Below are positions 16,196-24,313 of a stretch of DNA of 36,732 nucleotides, in pieces (positions within the stretch are counted from its first letter, which is position 1; every line of letters begins with the position of its first letter). The notes under the pieces were generated by a model that was not told the DNA's origin, searched no databases, and saw only the letters and a list, made by a program, of their open reading frames with translations. This DNA is from Shewanella holmiensis. Its GTDB lineage: Bacteria; Pseudomonadota; Gammaproteobacteria; Enterobacterales; Shewanellaceae. Location of the stretch: contig NZ_JAMTCD010000033.1 of the NCBI RefSeq assembly GCF_025370255.1, positions 1 through 36,732 on the forward strand, read 5' to 3'. A program made the position numbers and the translations under genes.

Positions 16196-17212
16196 TTAGT
16201 AGTAATCACGAATGAGAATTTCAGCAATTTGTACACTGTTTAACGCCGCACCCTTACGAATGTTATCGGCCGTTACCCATAAATTTATACCATGAGAATG
16301 AGAAATATCTTTTCTGATACGTCCAACAAAAACAGGATCATGCCCAGCAGAGTCTGTTACTGCTGTCGGATAATCATCATCATTTTCAAAAAGTACTACA
16401 CCTGGAGCATCGCGAAGCACAGATTTTATCGCTTCAGCGTCAACAGGCTCACGGGTTTCAAGGTGAACCGCTTCAGAGTGGCCATAAAACACTGGCACAC
16501 GAACCGCTGTTGGGTTAACCACGATTTCGCTGTCACCAAATATTTTTTGTGTTTCCCACACCATTTTCATTTCTTCTTTGGTGTAGCCGTTTTCCATAAA
16601 CTTATCGATTTGCGGTAACACATTAAAAGCGATCTGTTTTGGATAAACACTTGGTTCTGCTGGTAAGCCTTGTAATAATTTAGCGCATTGTCCGGCTAAT
16701 TCATCGATAGCTTTCTTGCCTGTTCCCGATACCGATTGATAAGTTGCCACGTTAATACGTGTAATACCAAAGGCATCATAGATTGGCTTTAATGCAACCA
16801 ACATTTGAATGGTTGAGCAATTCGGATTGGCAATAATATTACGGTTACGAAAATCGGCAATGGCTTCAGGGTTAACTTCTGGCACAACTAATGGGATATC
16901 GATGTCATATCTAAAGTGAGAAGTATTATCAATCACAACACAGCCGGCTTCAGCAGCAATTGGAGCCCACTTTTCAGACACATCACCACCAGCCGAAAAG
17001 AACCCGATTTGCGCCTGAGTCCAGTCGAATTTTTCTACATCAAGAATTTCAACTTGCTTACCATGAAAACTAACGGTTTCACCAGCACTGCGACTACTCG
17101 CTAAAGGAAATAACTTAGCAACCGGAAAATTACGCTCTTCAAGGATCTCAATCATTGTTTGACCCACTGCGCCCGATGCACCTAAAACGACAACATTAAA
17201 TTCTTGAGACAT
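16196..17212 (-). CDS. asd: Aspartate-semialdehyde dehydrogenase
   Basis: A 338-residue enzyme that reduces aspartyl phosphate to aspartate semialdehyde, the branch point to lysine, diaminopimelate, threonine and methionine. The NADP-binding loop is VVLGASGAVGQTM (8-20) and the catalytic cysteine is Cys132 in NPNCSTIQM; the SHSHGINLWV block near the C-terminus is typical of this short-form family. The short length and N-terminus distinguish it from the 367-residue E. coli Asd and resemble the Vibrio/Pseudomonas type. The related Usg proteins usually lack the catalytic Cys, which is present here. Confidence 0.96.
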   Translation of the reverse strand: MSQEFNVVVLGASGAVGQTMIEILEERNFPVAKLFPLASSRSAGETVSFHGKQVEILDVEKFDWTQAQIGFFSAGGDVSEKWAPIAAEAGCVVIDNTSHFRYDIDIPLVVPEVNPEAIADFRNRNIIANPNCSTIQMLVALKPIYDAFGITRINVATYQSVSGTGKKAIDELAGQCAKLLQGLPAEPSVYPKQIAFNVLPQIDKFMENGYTKEEMKMVWETQKIFGDSEIVVNPTAVRVPVFYGHSEAVHLETREPVDAEAIKSVLRDAPGVVLFENDDDYPTAVTDSAGHDPVFVGRIRKDISHSHGINLWVTADNIRKGAALNSVQIAEILIRDYY

Positions 17213-17376
17213 ATTAACGCCCGACTCCTAATAATCTTATTGAACTGACAATCTACCTAGTTTATTGAGCTTATGCTAGGGTTGAATAGTGAAAAATGTC
17301 GCGATTTAGCTGATTTTTTCTCAACTGACTACACTTGTAGCAAAATAGGTAAAGAATACCTATTAAATAGCAATTA

Positions 17377-18519
17377 TTACTGTGAATACCCCAATGACCA
17401 TAACATTTTTATGCAATCTGAACTTGCAGAAAATGCATTGTCAATGCAAGAGTTGACGGCTAATGCACTAAATTCACGTCGATGAGTATGTTGCTTTCTC
17501 AGTAAATCAAAACCTGCAGAGGTATGAAATGATTGCCTGAATAACGCATCGTCATCACGAAGATCAAATACCAAACGACACATTTTGAGTAAGTGACTTT
17601 CATCTAAACTTGCGGTATTGAGTGACTGCTGAAACTCAAATGGAGGCAATAAGTCCACAAGCGATTTAGTCGCTTGTTGTTGTAATATTCGGCACAGGGT
17701 TTGATATAACATAAAAGTGCCTCTTGCCTTACCTTCTAGGCTGTAGCCCGCAATGTGAGGGGTAGCGAACTCGACTAAGGGAACCAGATCTGCAATAGGA
17801 TTTGGTTCACCCTCCCACACATCAAGTATGACTTTTATATCATTTCGCGCTTGTTTCATTTTGATAAGGGCGTGATTATCGATCACTTCACCTCGACAGC
17901 AATTAATCAACCAGGTGTTTGGTTTTAATGTATTAAGTCTTGCTCCATCAAATAAGTACCATGTTTTATGTGGGCCCACTTTAGTGATAGGCACGTGCAA
18001 CGAGACAACATCAGCTTTTGCAATTAATTCATCAAGCGCCACAAATAGACGGCTATCACCCTCGGCTTGTTTAATCGGGTCACACAATAAAACCTGCAAA
18101 CCATAAGCTTCGAAACACTTAGCAGCGGCAGTACCTGTATTACCTGCGCCAACAATACCAACTATTTTTCCTTTTAATTGAGTACCTAATCGCTTAGCAA
18201 GCTCTAACAATGCGATAAAAGCAAATTCACCTACTGCGGTTGCATTACACCCAGGCGCATTTGAGAACTCGATACCTCTTTGTTGCAAGTAATCGACATC
18301 AATGTGGTCGGTTCCAATGGTGGCACTGCCAACAAAAATGAGCTTGGTAGCCTGATCGATTAAAGCCTGATTCACCTTAGTCACAGAACGAACTAATAAG
18401 ACATCGGCGTCTTTCACTTGCTCTGCGGTTAAAGTGCGGCCGTTTACAAATTCAATTTGGCCAAATTCAGCAAATAATTCCTCAACATAAGGCATGTTTT
18501 CATCTGCAACTATTTTCAT
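17377..18519 (-). CDS. pdxB: Erythronate-4-phosphate dehydrogenase PdxB
   Basis: A 380-residue D-2-hydroxyacid dehydrogenase that acts in the DXP-dependent pyridoxal phosphate pathway. The NAD-binding motif is GIVGAGNTGTAAA (121-133); catalytic residues are Arg209 (CCRGEVIDN), Glu238 (DVWEGEP) and His255 (TPHIAGYS). The C-terminal PdxB dimerisation domain (about 290-370) is present. The start MKIVADENMPY is the family's usual one. It lies upstream of asd in the same orientation, separated by 164 bp. Confidence 0.97.
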   Translation of the reverse strand: MKIVADENMPYVEELFAEFGQIEFVNGRTLTAEQVKDADVLLVRSVTKVNQALIDQATKLIFVGSATIGTDHIDVDYLQQRGIEFSNAPGCNATAVGEFAFIALLELAKRLGTQLKGKIVGIVGAGNTGTAAAKCFEAYGLQVLLCDPIKQAEGDSRLFVALDELIAKADVVSLHVPITKVGPHKTWYLFDGARLNTLKPNTWLINCCRGEVIDNHALIKMKQARNDIKVILDVWEGEPNPIADLVPLVEFATPHIAGYSLEGKARGTFMLYQTLCRILQQQATKSLVDLLPPFEFQQSLNTASLDESHLLKMCRLVFDLRDDDALFRQSFHTSAGFDLLRKQHTHRREFSALAVNSCIDNAFSASSDCIKMLWSLGYSQ

Positions 18520-18547
18520 CGATTTTCCACACGGTTAAATAACAAAA

Positions 18548-18566
18548 AAGGCGCACAATGCGCCTT
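18548..18566 (-). terminator. Rho-independent terminator after glnS
   Basis: Perfect 8-bp stem AAGGCGCA / TGCGCCTT, loop CAA, followed on the minus strand by TTTTTTG. It is 17 bp past the glnS stop. Confidence 0.9.
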
Positions 18567-18582
18567 AATTACATAAGATGAT

Positions 18583-20253
18583 TTAAGCGAATGAATCTCT
18601 TAACGGAACAGTTAAGTTAAACACTAAGTGCTCTGCACTTGAGTCTTTACTGTCAGCACAGAAATATCCTTCACGCTCAAACTGATAAGCTTTTTCAGCA
18701 GGAGCTGAAACTAAACTCGGCTCAACTAAACCATTTAATACCACTAATGAATTAGGGTTAATCACTTCATCCACCGTATCGAACGCCGCTGGATTGGCAT
18801 CGGTAAATAAACGATCGTATAAGCGGAACTCAGCAGGTTTAGCAGATGATGCTTCCACCCAATGGATCACGCCTTTTACTTTGCGACCATCAGCAGGATT
18901 CTTACCTAATGTTTCATCATCGTAGCTGCAGTAAACCGTCGTTACGTTACCTTCGGCATCTTTCTCACAACGCTCAGCTTTTATGACATAAGCATTACGT
19001 AAACGCACTTCTTTGCCTAAAACTAAACGTTTAAAGTGTTTATTTGCTTCTTCTTTAAAATCTTCAGCATCGATAAACAACTCACGTCCGAAAAATAGCT
19101 CGCGAGTGCCCATGGCTTCATTCGATGGATGCGCCGCAGCTTGAATGCTTTCAGGTTCAGCATGTGGATAATTTTCAATAACCACTTTAATGGGACGCAG
19201 TACGGCCATCGCACGTGGTGCATGTTCGTTTAACTCTTCACGAATACAGGCATCTAACATACCTACTTCCACTAAGTTATCTTGTTTAGTCACGCCAATG
19301 CGTTGACAAAACTCACGAATAGCACCTGGCGTATAACCTCTACGACGTAAGCCCGCAATCGTCGGCATACGAGGGTCATCCCAACCACTAACCAGATTAC
19401 GAGTAACCAAGTCATTCAACTTACGCTTAGACATTAAGGTATATTCAAGGTTTAAGCGTGAAAACTCATATTGACGAGTACGGTTAGGCGCCTGAAAATC
19501 ATCTAAATGGTCTAACACCCAGTCGTACAAACGTCGGTTGTCCTGAAACTCTAGTGTACAAATCGAATGGGTGATGTTTTCCATCGCATCAGAGATACAG
19601 TGGGTAAAATCATACATGGGATAAATGCACCATTTATCACCCGTTTGATGATGATGTGCAAAACGAATACGATAGATAATCGGATCACGCATACACATAA
19701 AAGGTGATGCCATATCAATCTTTGCGCGCAGTGCACATTCGCCTTCTTTGAATTCACCCTTACGCATTTTTTCAAATAACGTGAGGTTTTCTTCAACAGA
19801 AGTATCGCGATATGGACTATTTTTGCCAGGCTCTTTCAATGTGCCTCGATATTCACGAGTTTGTTCACCGTTTAAGAAACAAACGTAAGCTAATCCTTTT
19901 GTGATTAACTCAACGGCATATTGATGCAATTGGTCAAAATAATTTGATGAATAACGAATATCGCCAGACCATTCAAATCCCAACCAGCGCACATCTTCCT
20001 GGATAGATTTAACGTAGTTAATATCTTCTTTTTCAGGATTAGTATCATCAAAACGTAAATTACATTGTCCCTGGTAATCTTTCGCGATACCAAAGTTCAA
20101 ACAAATTGATTTTGCGTGACCTATATGCAGAAAGCCATTAGGCTCAGGCGGGAAACGGGTGTGCACTTGGTTGTGCTTACCACTTTTTAGGTCTTCATCA
20201 ATGATATTACGAATGAAGTTACTTGGACGTACTTCGGTGTCCACTTGACTCAT
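18583..20253 (-). CDS. glnS: Glutaminyl-tRNA synthetase
   Basis: A class I aminoacyl-tRNA synthetase that charges tRNA-Gln. With the start at 20253 (MSQVDTEVRPSNFIRN) it is 556 residues, the usual length; AGAGGA lies upstream, whereas the longer frame to 20316 adds 21 unrelated residues. The HIGH motif is residues 43-46 (FPPEPNGFLHIGH), and the KMSKS equivalent is MSKRK at 274-278. The C-terminal anticodon-binding beta-barrels are complete. A terminator follows at 18548-18566, and the feoB terminator lies upstream, so it is probably transcribed alone. Confidence 0.98.
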   Translation of the reverse strand: MSQVDTEVRPSNFIRNIIDEDLKSGKHNQVHTRFPPEPNGFLHIGHAKSICLNFGIAKDYQGQCNLRFDDTNPEKEDINYVKSIQEDVRWLGFEWSGDIRYSSNYFDQLHQYAVELITKGLAYVCFLNGEQTREYRGTLKEPGKNSPYRDTSVEENLTLFEKMRKGEFKEGECALRAKIDMASPFMCMRDPIIYRIRFAHHHQTGDKWCIYPMYDFTHCISDAMENITHSICTLEFQDNRRLYDWVLDHLDDFQAPNRTRQYEFSRLNLEYTLMSKRKLNDLVTRNLVSGWDDPRMPTIAGLRRRGYTPGAIREFCQRIGVTKQDNLVEVGMLDACIREELNEHAPRAMAVLRPIKVVIENYPHAEPESIQAAAHPSNEAMGTRELFFGRELFIDAEDFKEEANKHFKRLVLGKEVRLRNAYVIKAERCEKDAEGNVTTVYCSYDDETLGKNPADGRKVKGVIHWVEASSAKPAEFRLYDRLFTDANPAAFDTVDEVINPNSLVVLNGLVEPSLVSAPAEKAYQFEREGYFCADSKDSSAEHLVFNLTVPLRDSFA

Positions 20254-20345
20254 GAAAATCCTCTTGGCACACGATGGCAATATTGTCAAAAAATAGATGA
20301 TCCTACAGATCTCCAACAGTTACAACTATTGCACAAAAAAAATAG

Positions 20346-20384
20346 CGAAAAAAACAATAAACCCAGCAAAAGCTGGGTTTATTG
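20346..20384 (-). terminator. Rho-independent terminator after feoB
   Basis: A perfect 13-bp stem (20355-20367 with 20372-20384) with loop AAAA, followed on the minus strand by eight T. It is 23 bp past the feoB stop. Confidence 0.95.
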
Positions 20385-20407
20385 GTCAAAATTTATCTAT
20401 TAATTAG

Positions 20408-22717
20408 CTAGCCGGTAATAATTTTAATACCAGGGATAATTTGCTGAGCTTTCTGGCCTTTCTTCTTTAACCAGATGAAGAAAATCACTAACGCCAGCAT
20501 GAAGAAACCAATCCAGGCGGTTGATTGCATAGGATGCTTAGCAAATGTTGCCCCTTGGTAAACGACTGTTGCAGTGCCATATGCTAAAGCAAAGGTCCAC
20601 AAAGCAGCAAAACGTGCCCATTTCATGCCAAACTCATTGACCAAAGCCCCCATAGCAGCAACACATGGGGTATAAAGCAAAATGAACAGCAAGTATGAAA
20701 ACGCGGCAACTTGACCGCTAAAACCTGACTGTAATGCACTAAACGTTGATTTATCTACCGCTAACTCTTCTGCTGCAGTATCAATATCCGCCACACTTCC
20801 TACATCAATTGAAAGCGGGTCCTCTGGCGCTATCCCCAATAAGTTTTCCGGAATGGTTCTTAATGCTTCATTAAAGGTATCACTCAACGGCGCTAATGCT
20901 TCATCTCCAGAATCTGCTGAGCTATACAGACTGTTTAATGTGCCTACAACTGCTTCTTTAGCAAAAATACCGGTAATAATGCCAACTGTTGCAGGCCAAT
21001 TATCTTGTTCTATTCCCATAGGAGCAAACAAAGGTGTCACTTGCTGACTGGCAACACTGAGTAGTGACTCTTGGCTATCTTCATGACCAAAGCTGCCATC
21101 AACGCCAATCGCATTGATAAAGTTGAGTAACGTAACAACAATAACAATGGTTTTACCCGCACCCATTATAAAACTTTTGGTGCGTTTGATTGTACGAGAA
21201 AATACCGCTTTAGCTCTCGGCATTTCATAGCTAGGCAGCTCCATTACCACTGCACTGCTAGTGCCAGGTAGTACGGTATGACGCAGAAGCAAGCCCGTGC
21301 CAATCGCCGCTAAAATACCAATAATATACAACAGGAAAACTAAGTTTTGGCCAGACTCTGGAAAGAAGGCCGCGGCAAATAATGCATAGACAGGTAAACG
21401 AGCACCGCAAGACATAAACGGTGCCATCATTCCAGTGACAATACGCTCACGCTCACTGCCTAATGTTCGGGTTGCCATGATCGCAGGTACAGAACAACCA
21501 AAGCCAACAATCATTGGCACAAATGCTTTACCTGGAAGACCGATGCGGCGCATTAAGCCATCGACAACAAAGGCGGCTCTGGCCATATAACCTGAAGCCT
21601 CAAGCACAGATAGCGCCAAGAATAATGCCGCAATAACCGGAATAAAGGTTGCAACAGTTTGAATGCCTTGCCCTACACCGCCAGCAAGAATCGTCACTAA
21701 CCACTCAGGCGAGCCTATCGAACTAAGCATGGCACCAAAATGATCAACAAAAATCGCACCAGCAGTGATATCAAAGAAGTCAATAAATGAGCTGCCGACG
21801 TTGATACTGAACATAAACATCAGATACATCACAAATAAAAACACTGGGATGCCGAGAAAAGGATGAAGTACAAATTTGTCGAGTCGATCGGTCATGCTGA
21901 GATGTTGACCCACATTAACCGAAGCTTTAAAAATATGTTCGACAAAGTCATAGCGCGTAGCGGCAACCATCACTTCAATATCTTCACCACTGGCTTCAGC
22001 TTTTAATGTGCAAGCGCTAACAACATCTTTTAGCTGACTACTGTCACAACTACCGCACCCATTACCATTACCTAACATGGCCAGTGCACGCCCCCGACTT
22101 AGGGATGGCAATTGATGTAACTCAGACTGTTGTTGCAAGGTGATAACACTTTGTTCAATCTCTGGGTGATATTTAAGTTGCAGTGCTTTTTCTTCAACAT
22201 CGCCATTCACAATAGCTAAAACACTCGCTTTCACCGATTCAACATCGCCTGAATCACGCGAACAAACACAAATTACCGGACAACCTAATGCGTTAATCAT
22301 GGCTTCAATATCAATATCTATTTGAAGTTTTTTAGCCGCATCAATTTTGTTCAGCACCACAACCATCGGAATACCAAGTTCACGTAATTGCACTGTTAGG
22401 TACAAGTGACGCTCAATATTGGTCGCATCGACAAGGTTGATTATGGCATCCACTTTTTGCTCAGCGAGATATTGCTGGGCGATTTGTTCATCTAACGAGC
22501 AGTCGCAACTGTTGCCCGCTGGTAACAAGTCATAAATACCGGGTAAGTCCGTTAAAAATACCTCAGTATCAGCAAGTGAGAATTGGCCAGTTTTCTTTTC
22601 TACCGTTACGCCAGACCAGTTACCGACTTGCTGATTAGAACCCGTTAAGGCATTAAAAAGTGTTGATTTACCCGCATTTGGATTACCTACGGTGACACAA
22701 TGAAATTGTTTAGTCAT
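20408..22717 (-). CDS. feoB: Ferrous iron transporter FeoB
   Basis: A 769-residue inner-membrane protein that imports Fe(II). The N-terminal GTPase domain has G1 GNPNAGKST (11-19), G3 DLPG (57-60) and G4 NKID (123-126). The transmembrane part carries the two Gate regions with the conserved cysteines (GFGCSVPAIMATR and LYTPCVAAMGAL) and is complete. Two extra Cys clusters are seen: CDC at 71-73 and GNGCGSC around 217-223. The start overlaps the end of feoA by 8 nt (ATGACTAA), which implies translational coupling. No feoC is present downstream; a terminator follows directly. The upstream region suggests control by iron and oxygen. Confidence 0.98.
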   Translation of the reverse strand: MTKQFHCVTVGNPNAGKSTLFNALTGSNQQVGNWSGVTVEKKTGQFSLADTEVFLTDLPGIYDLLPAGNSCDCSLDEQIAQQYLAEQKVDAIINLVDATNIERHLYLTVQLRELGIPMVVVLNKIDAAKKLQIDIDIEAMINALGCPVICVCSRDSGDVESVKASVLAIVNGDVEEKALQLKYHPEIEQSVITLQQQSELHQLPSLSRGRALAMLGNGNGCGSCDSSQLKDVVSACTLKAEASGEDIEVMVAATRYDFVEHIFKASVNVGQHLSMTDRLDKFVLHPFLGIPVFLFVMYLMFMFSINVGSSFIDFFDITAGAIFVDHFGAMLSSIGSPEWLVTILAGGVGQGIQTVATFIPVIAALFLALSVLEASGYMARAAFVVDGLMRRIGLPGKAFVPMIVGFGCSVPAIMATRTLGSERERIVTGMMAPFMSCGARLPVYALFAAAFFPESGQNLVFLLYIIGILAAIGTGLLLRHTVLPGTSSAVVMELPSYEMPRAKAVFSRTIKRTKSFIMGAGKTIVIVVTLLNFINAIGVDGSFGHEDSQESLLSVASQQVTPLFAPMGIEQDNWPATVGIITGIFAKEAVVGTLNSLYSSADSGDEALAPLSDTFNEALRTIPENLLGIAPEDPLSIDVGSVADIDTAAEELAVDKSTFSALQSGFSGQVAAFSYLLFILLYTPCVAAMGALVNEFGMKWARFAALWTFALAYGTATVVYQGATFAKHPMQSTAWIGFFMLALVIFFIWLKKKGQKAQQIIPGIKIITG

Positions 22718-22949
22718 GCTGTACTACCACCTCAATTACATCCGCTAAGTCTTTGCGCATACAAATATGACTACCTCGAAGATTTAACTCAACACCTGAG
22801 CCCATTGGCGCTCGACGCACTAGACTAAAATGAGTATTTGGGGTGATCCCCATAGAAAGCAATTTACGCTTTACCGTTTGCGGAAGAGATAAATGTCCAA
22901 TTTGACAAATGGTCGCTTTATCACCTGGACTTAGCTCACTAAGTTTCAT
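22710..22949 (-). CDS. feoA: Ferrous iron transport accessory protein FeoA
   Basis: A 79-residue SH3-like protein, first gene of feoAB, thought to bind FeoB and modulate its GTPase cycle. Family features are MKLSELSPGDKATICQI at the start, the RKLLSMGITPNTHF block and the RRAPMGSGVELNLRG block. AAGGTG lies about 7 nt before the ATG. Its last codons overlap the feoB start. Confidence 0.96.
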   Translation of the reverse strand: MKLSELSPGDKATICQIGHLSLPQTVKRKLLSMGITPNTHFSLVRRAPMGSGVELNLRGSHICMRKDLADVIEVVVQHD

Positions 22950-22984
22950 TCAAGGTCACCTTATACAACATTAATTACCAGCCA

Positions 22985-23026
22985 ATTCTAAACAAGCTTG
23001 CACAATGAAAACTTTACCTAGATCAA
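22985..23026 (-). promoter_or_regulatory. Predicted Fnr/EtrA class II promoter of feoAB
   Basis: On the minus strand TTGAT-CTAG-GTAAA (23026-23013) matches the Fnr consensus TTGAT-N4-ATCAA at 8 of 10 positions. A -10 hexamer TAGAAT lies at 22990-22985, giving a start near 22978. The site centre (23019.5) is then exactly at -41.5, the class II activation position. This would fit induction of Fe(II) uptake without oxygen. Confidence 0.6.
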
Positions 23027-23040
23027 AGTTCCAGTGTTAA

Positions 23041-23055
23041 CGAGAATTATTTTCA
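23041..23055 (-). promoter_or_regulatory. Fur-box-like site upstream of feoAB
   Basis: CGAGAAT-T-ATTTTCA matches the 7-1-7 Fur pattern TGATAAT-N-ATTATCA at 11 of 14 positions. A TACAAT at 23061-23056 directly abuts it and may be the -10 of a second promoter. Confidence 0.55.
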
Positions 23056-23342
23056 ATTGTATTTGGTATTATGTGATAAAGCTCTTAGGAAAAGAAGCAA
23101 TATTGATTGGAATTTACAGTGAAAACTTTTTCTATTTACAATTAGATAGCATCTGCAGCCAAATAGTGACAAAAGCAAGTTATCTGCGGGAATAAATGTA
23201 TTAATGCTCGCTTAACATCCCAAAAAACAGCATCTTGAATATGTTTGCAAATTAGTAATGCCTATTGGGACGATAAATTAGCCATAATGGTGCGCTCAGC
23301 TGTACTAGCTCAGCCATAGAAACCTGGTGTGCCCAAGCATTT

Positions 23343-23867
23343 TTAATCGAGGATAAGGCCAAATTGAAAATCATCAACCCATTTGCCATGTAGGTAGGTG
23401 TGTTGTAACAACTTTCCTTCTAATATAAAGCCTAAATTTGTTAACACCTTTTGAGAAGCTAAATTAACACGCTCACACACTGCGACGTATTTATGAATAT
23501 CAAATTGCAATCGCCCCCAATCAATAACCGCCTGTAAGCTTTCGGTGGCATATCCATTACCTTGCATATTAGGTGCAATTAAATAACCGACTTCGACTCT
23601 TTTTGAATACAGATCTTGACAATAAAACCCCGTCAGCCCGACAAATTGATTATCTAGAGTTTCAACAACTAATGTGAGCCATTGCCCTGTTTCTAGAGAC
23701 CATGGAGCTAATCTTTTTTGAAAGGTTAATTTAATTTCCGTCTCAACAGCCAATTCACGAATATACTGATTAACTTCGACATTTTGGTGCATCATCAGGA
23801 AGTTAGGCCAATCCTGCTGTTGCAAGTTTCTGACTATCAATCTGTCACTATAAAGTGCAATATCCAT
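23343..23867 (-). CDS. GNAT family N-acetyltransferase (RimJ/RimL-like)
   Basis: A 174-residue protein when started at the ATG at 23867 (MDIALYSDRLIVRNLQ), which has GAGGAAG upstream; the frame extends 10 codons further but without family similarity. It has the layout of the RimJ/RimL-type branch: SDRLIVRNL at the N-terminus, the VEVGYLIAPNMQGNGYATE acetyl-CoA loop (about 99-117), and NLASQKVLTNLGFILEGKL (about 136-154). It probably acetylates a protein N-terminus or small amine, but the substrate cannot be told. It is transcribed alone, downstream of ppiC on the same strand. Confidence 0.88.
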   Translation of the reverse strand: MDIALYSDRLIVRNLQQQDWPNFLMMHQNVEVNQYIRELAVETEIKLTFQKRLAPWSLETGQWLTLVVETLDNQFVGLTGFYCQDLYSKRVEVGYLIAPNMQGNGYATESLQAVIDWGRLQFDIHKYVAVCERVNLASQKVLTNLGFILEGKLLQHTYLHGKWVDDFQFGLILD

Positions 23868-23883
23868 TAACTTCCTCTCCAAC

Positions 23884-23911
23884 AATAAAGGCAGCATAAG
23901 CCGCCTTTATT
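23884..23911 (-). terminator. Probable terminator after ppiC
   Basis: AATAAAGGC pairs with GCCTTTATT, with a GC / GC inner step and loop ATAA. The minus strand continues TTTATTGTTGG. It lies 41 bp beyond the ppiC stop and just upstream of the GNAT ribosome-binding site. Confidence 0.65.
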
Positions 23912-23951
23912 CCTTTAATGCCGGCTTCAATCAAGCCTAATACATTAAAAC

Positions 23952-24230
23952 CTAACCTCGGCTAGTCACTTCTAATAAATGATAACCAAACTGAGTTTTC
24001 ACAGGACCTTGAACAGTATTAAGAGGTGCACTAAAAACCACTTCGTCGAACTCTTTAACCATCATTCCTGGACCAAAAGAACCTAAATCGCCACCTTGAG
24101 AACCAGATGGGCATGAAGAATAAGACTTCGCTATATCAGCAAATTCAGCGCCATTTTCGATTTGTTGCTTTAATTCGTTACATTGCTCTTCAGTGCTGAC
24201 TAACAAATGTCTTGCTGTTGCTTGTACCAT
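23952..24230 (-). CDS. ppiC: Parvulin-type peptidyl-prolyl isomerase PpiC
   Basis: A 92-residue single-domain parvulin that speeds cis-trans isomerisation of prolyl bonds in the cytoplasm. The whole protein is the rotamase domain: ARHLLVSTEEQC, SSCPSGSQGGDLGSFGPGMM, EFDEVVFS, and TQFGYHLLEV. The length is that of E. coli PpiC (93). AGGAGT lies upstream of the ATG. No signal peptide or chaperone domain is fused, unlike SurA or PpiD. Confidence 0.95.
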   Translation of the reverse strand: MVQATARHLLVSTEEQCNELKQQIENGAEFADIAKSYSSCPSGSQGGDLGSFGPGMMVKEFDEVVFSAPLNTVQGPVKTQFGYHLLEVTSRG

Positions 24231-24313
24231 TCTTACTCCTACTTATTTTTAGATAAAGATAAAAAGTGCCACATACCTTAACACAAATCAGATAAGTGAC
24301 ACACTCGATGCTA

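Larger units (their letters stand above)
22950..23342. other. feoAB upstream intergenic region
   Basis: No gene in these 393 bases. The half near feoA contains the predicted promoter, Fnr-like site and Fur-like box listed separately. The half near the GNAT gene contains only the direct repeat GCTCAGC around 23294-23315, with no clear terminator for the GNAT gene. Confidence 0.6.

Noticed and set aside
17273..17485. 70-aa plus-strand ORF overlapping the 3' end of pdxB
   Set aside because: About half of it is antisense to a conserved gene and nothing in its sequence is recognisable.
20254..20316. N-terminal extension of glnS by 21 residues
   Set aside because: The upstream ATG has no good ribosome-binding site and the extra residues are not part of the family; the start at 20253 has AGAGGA.
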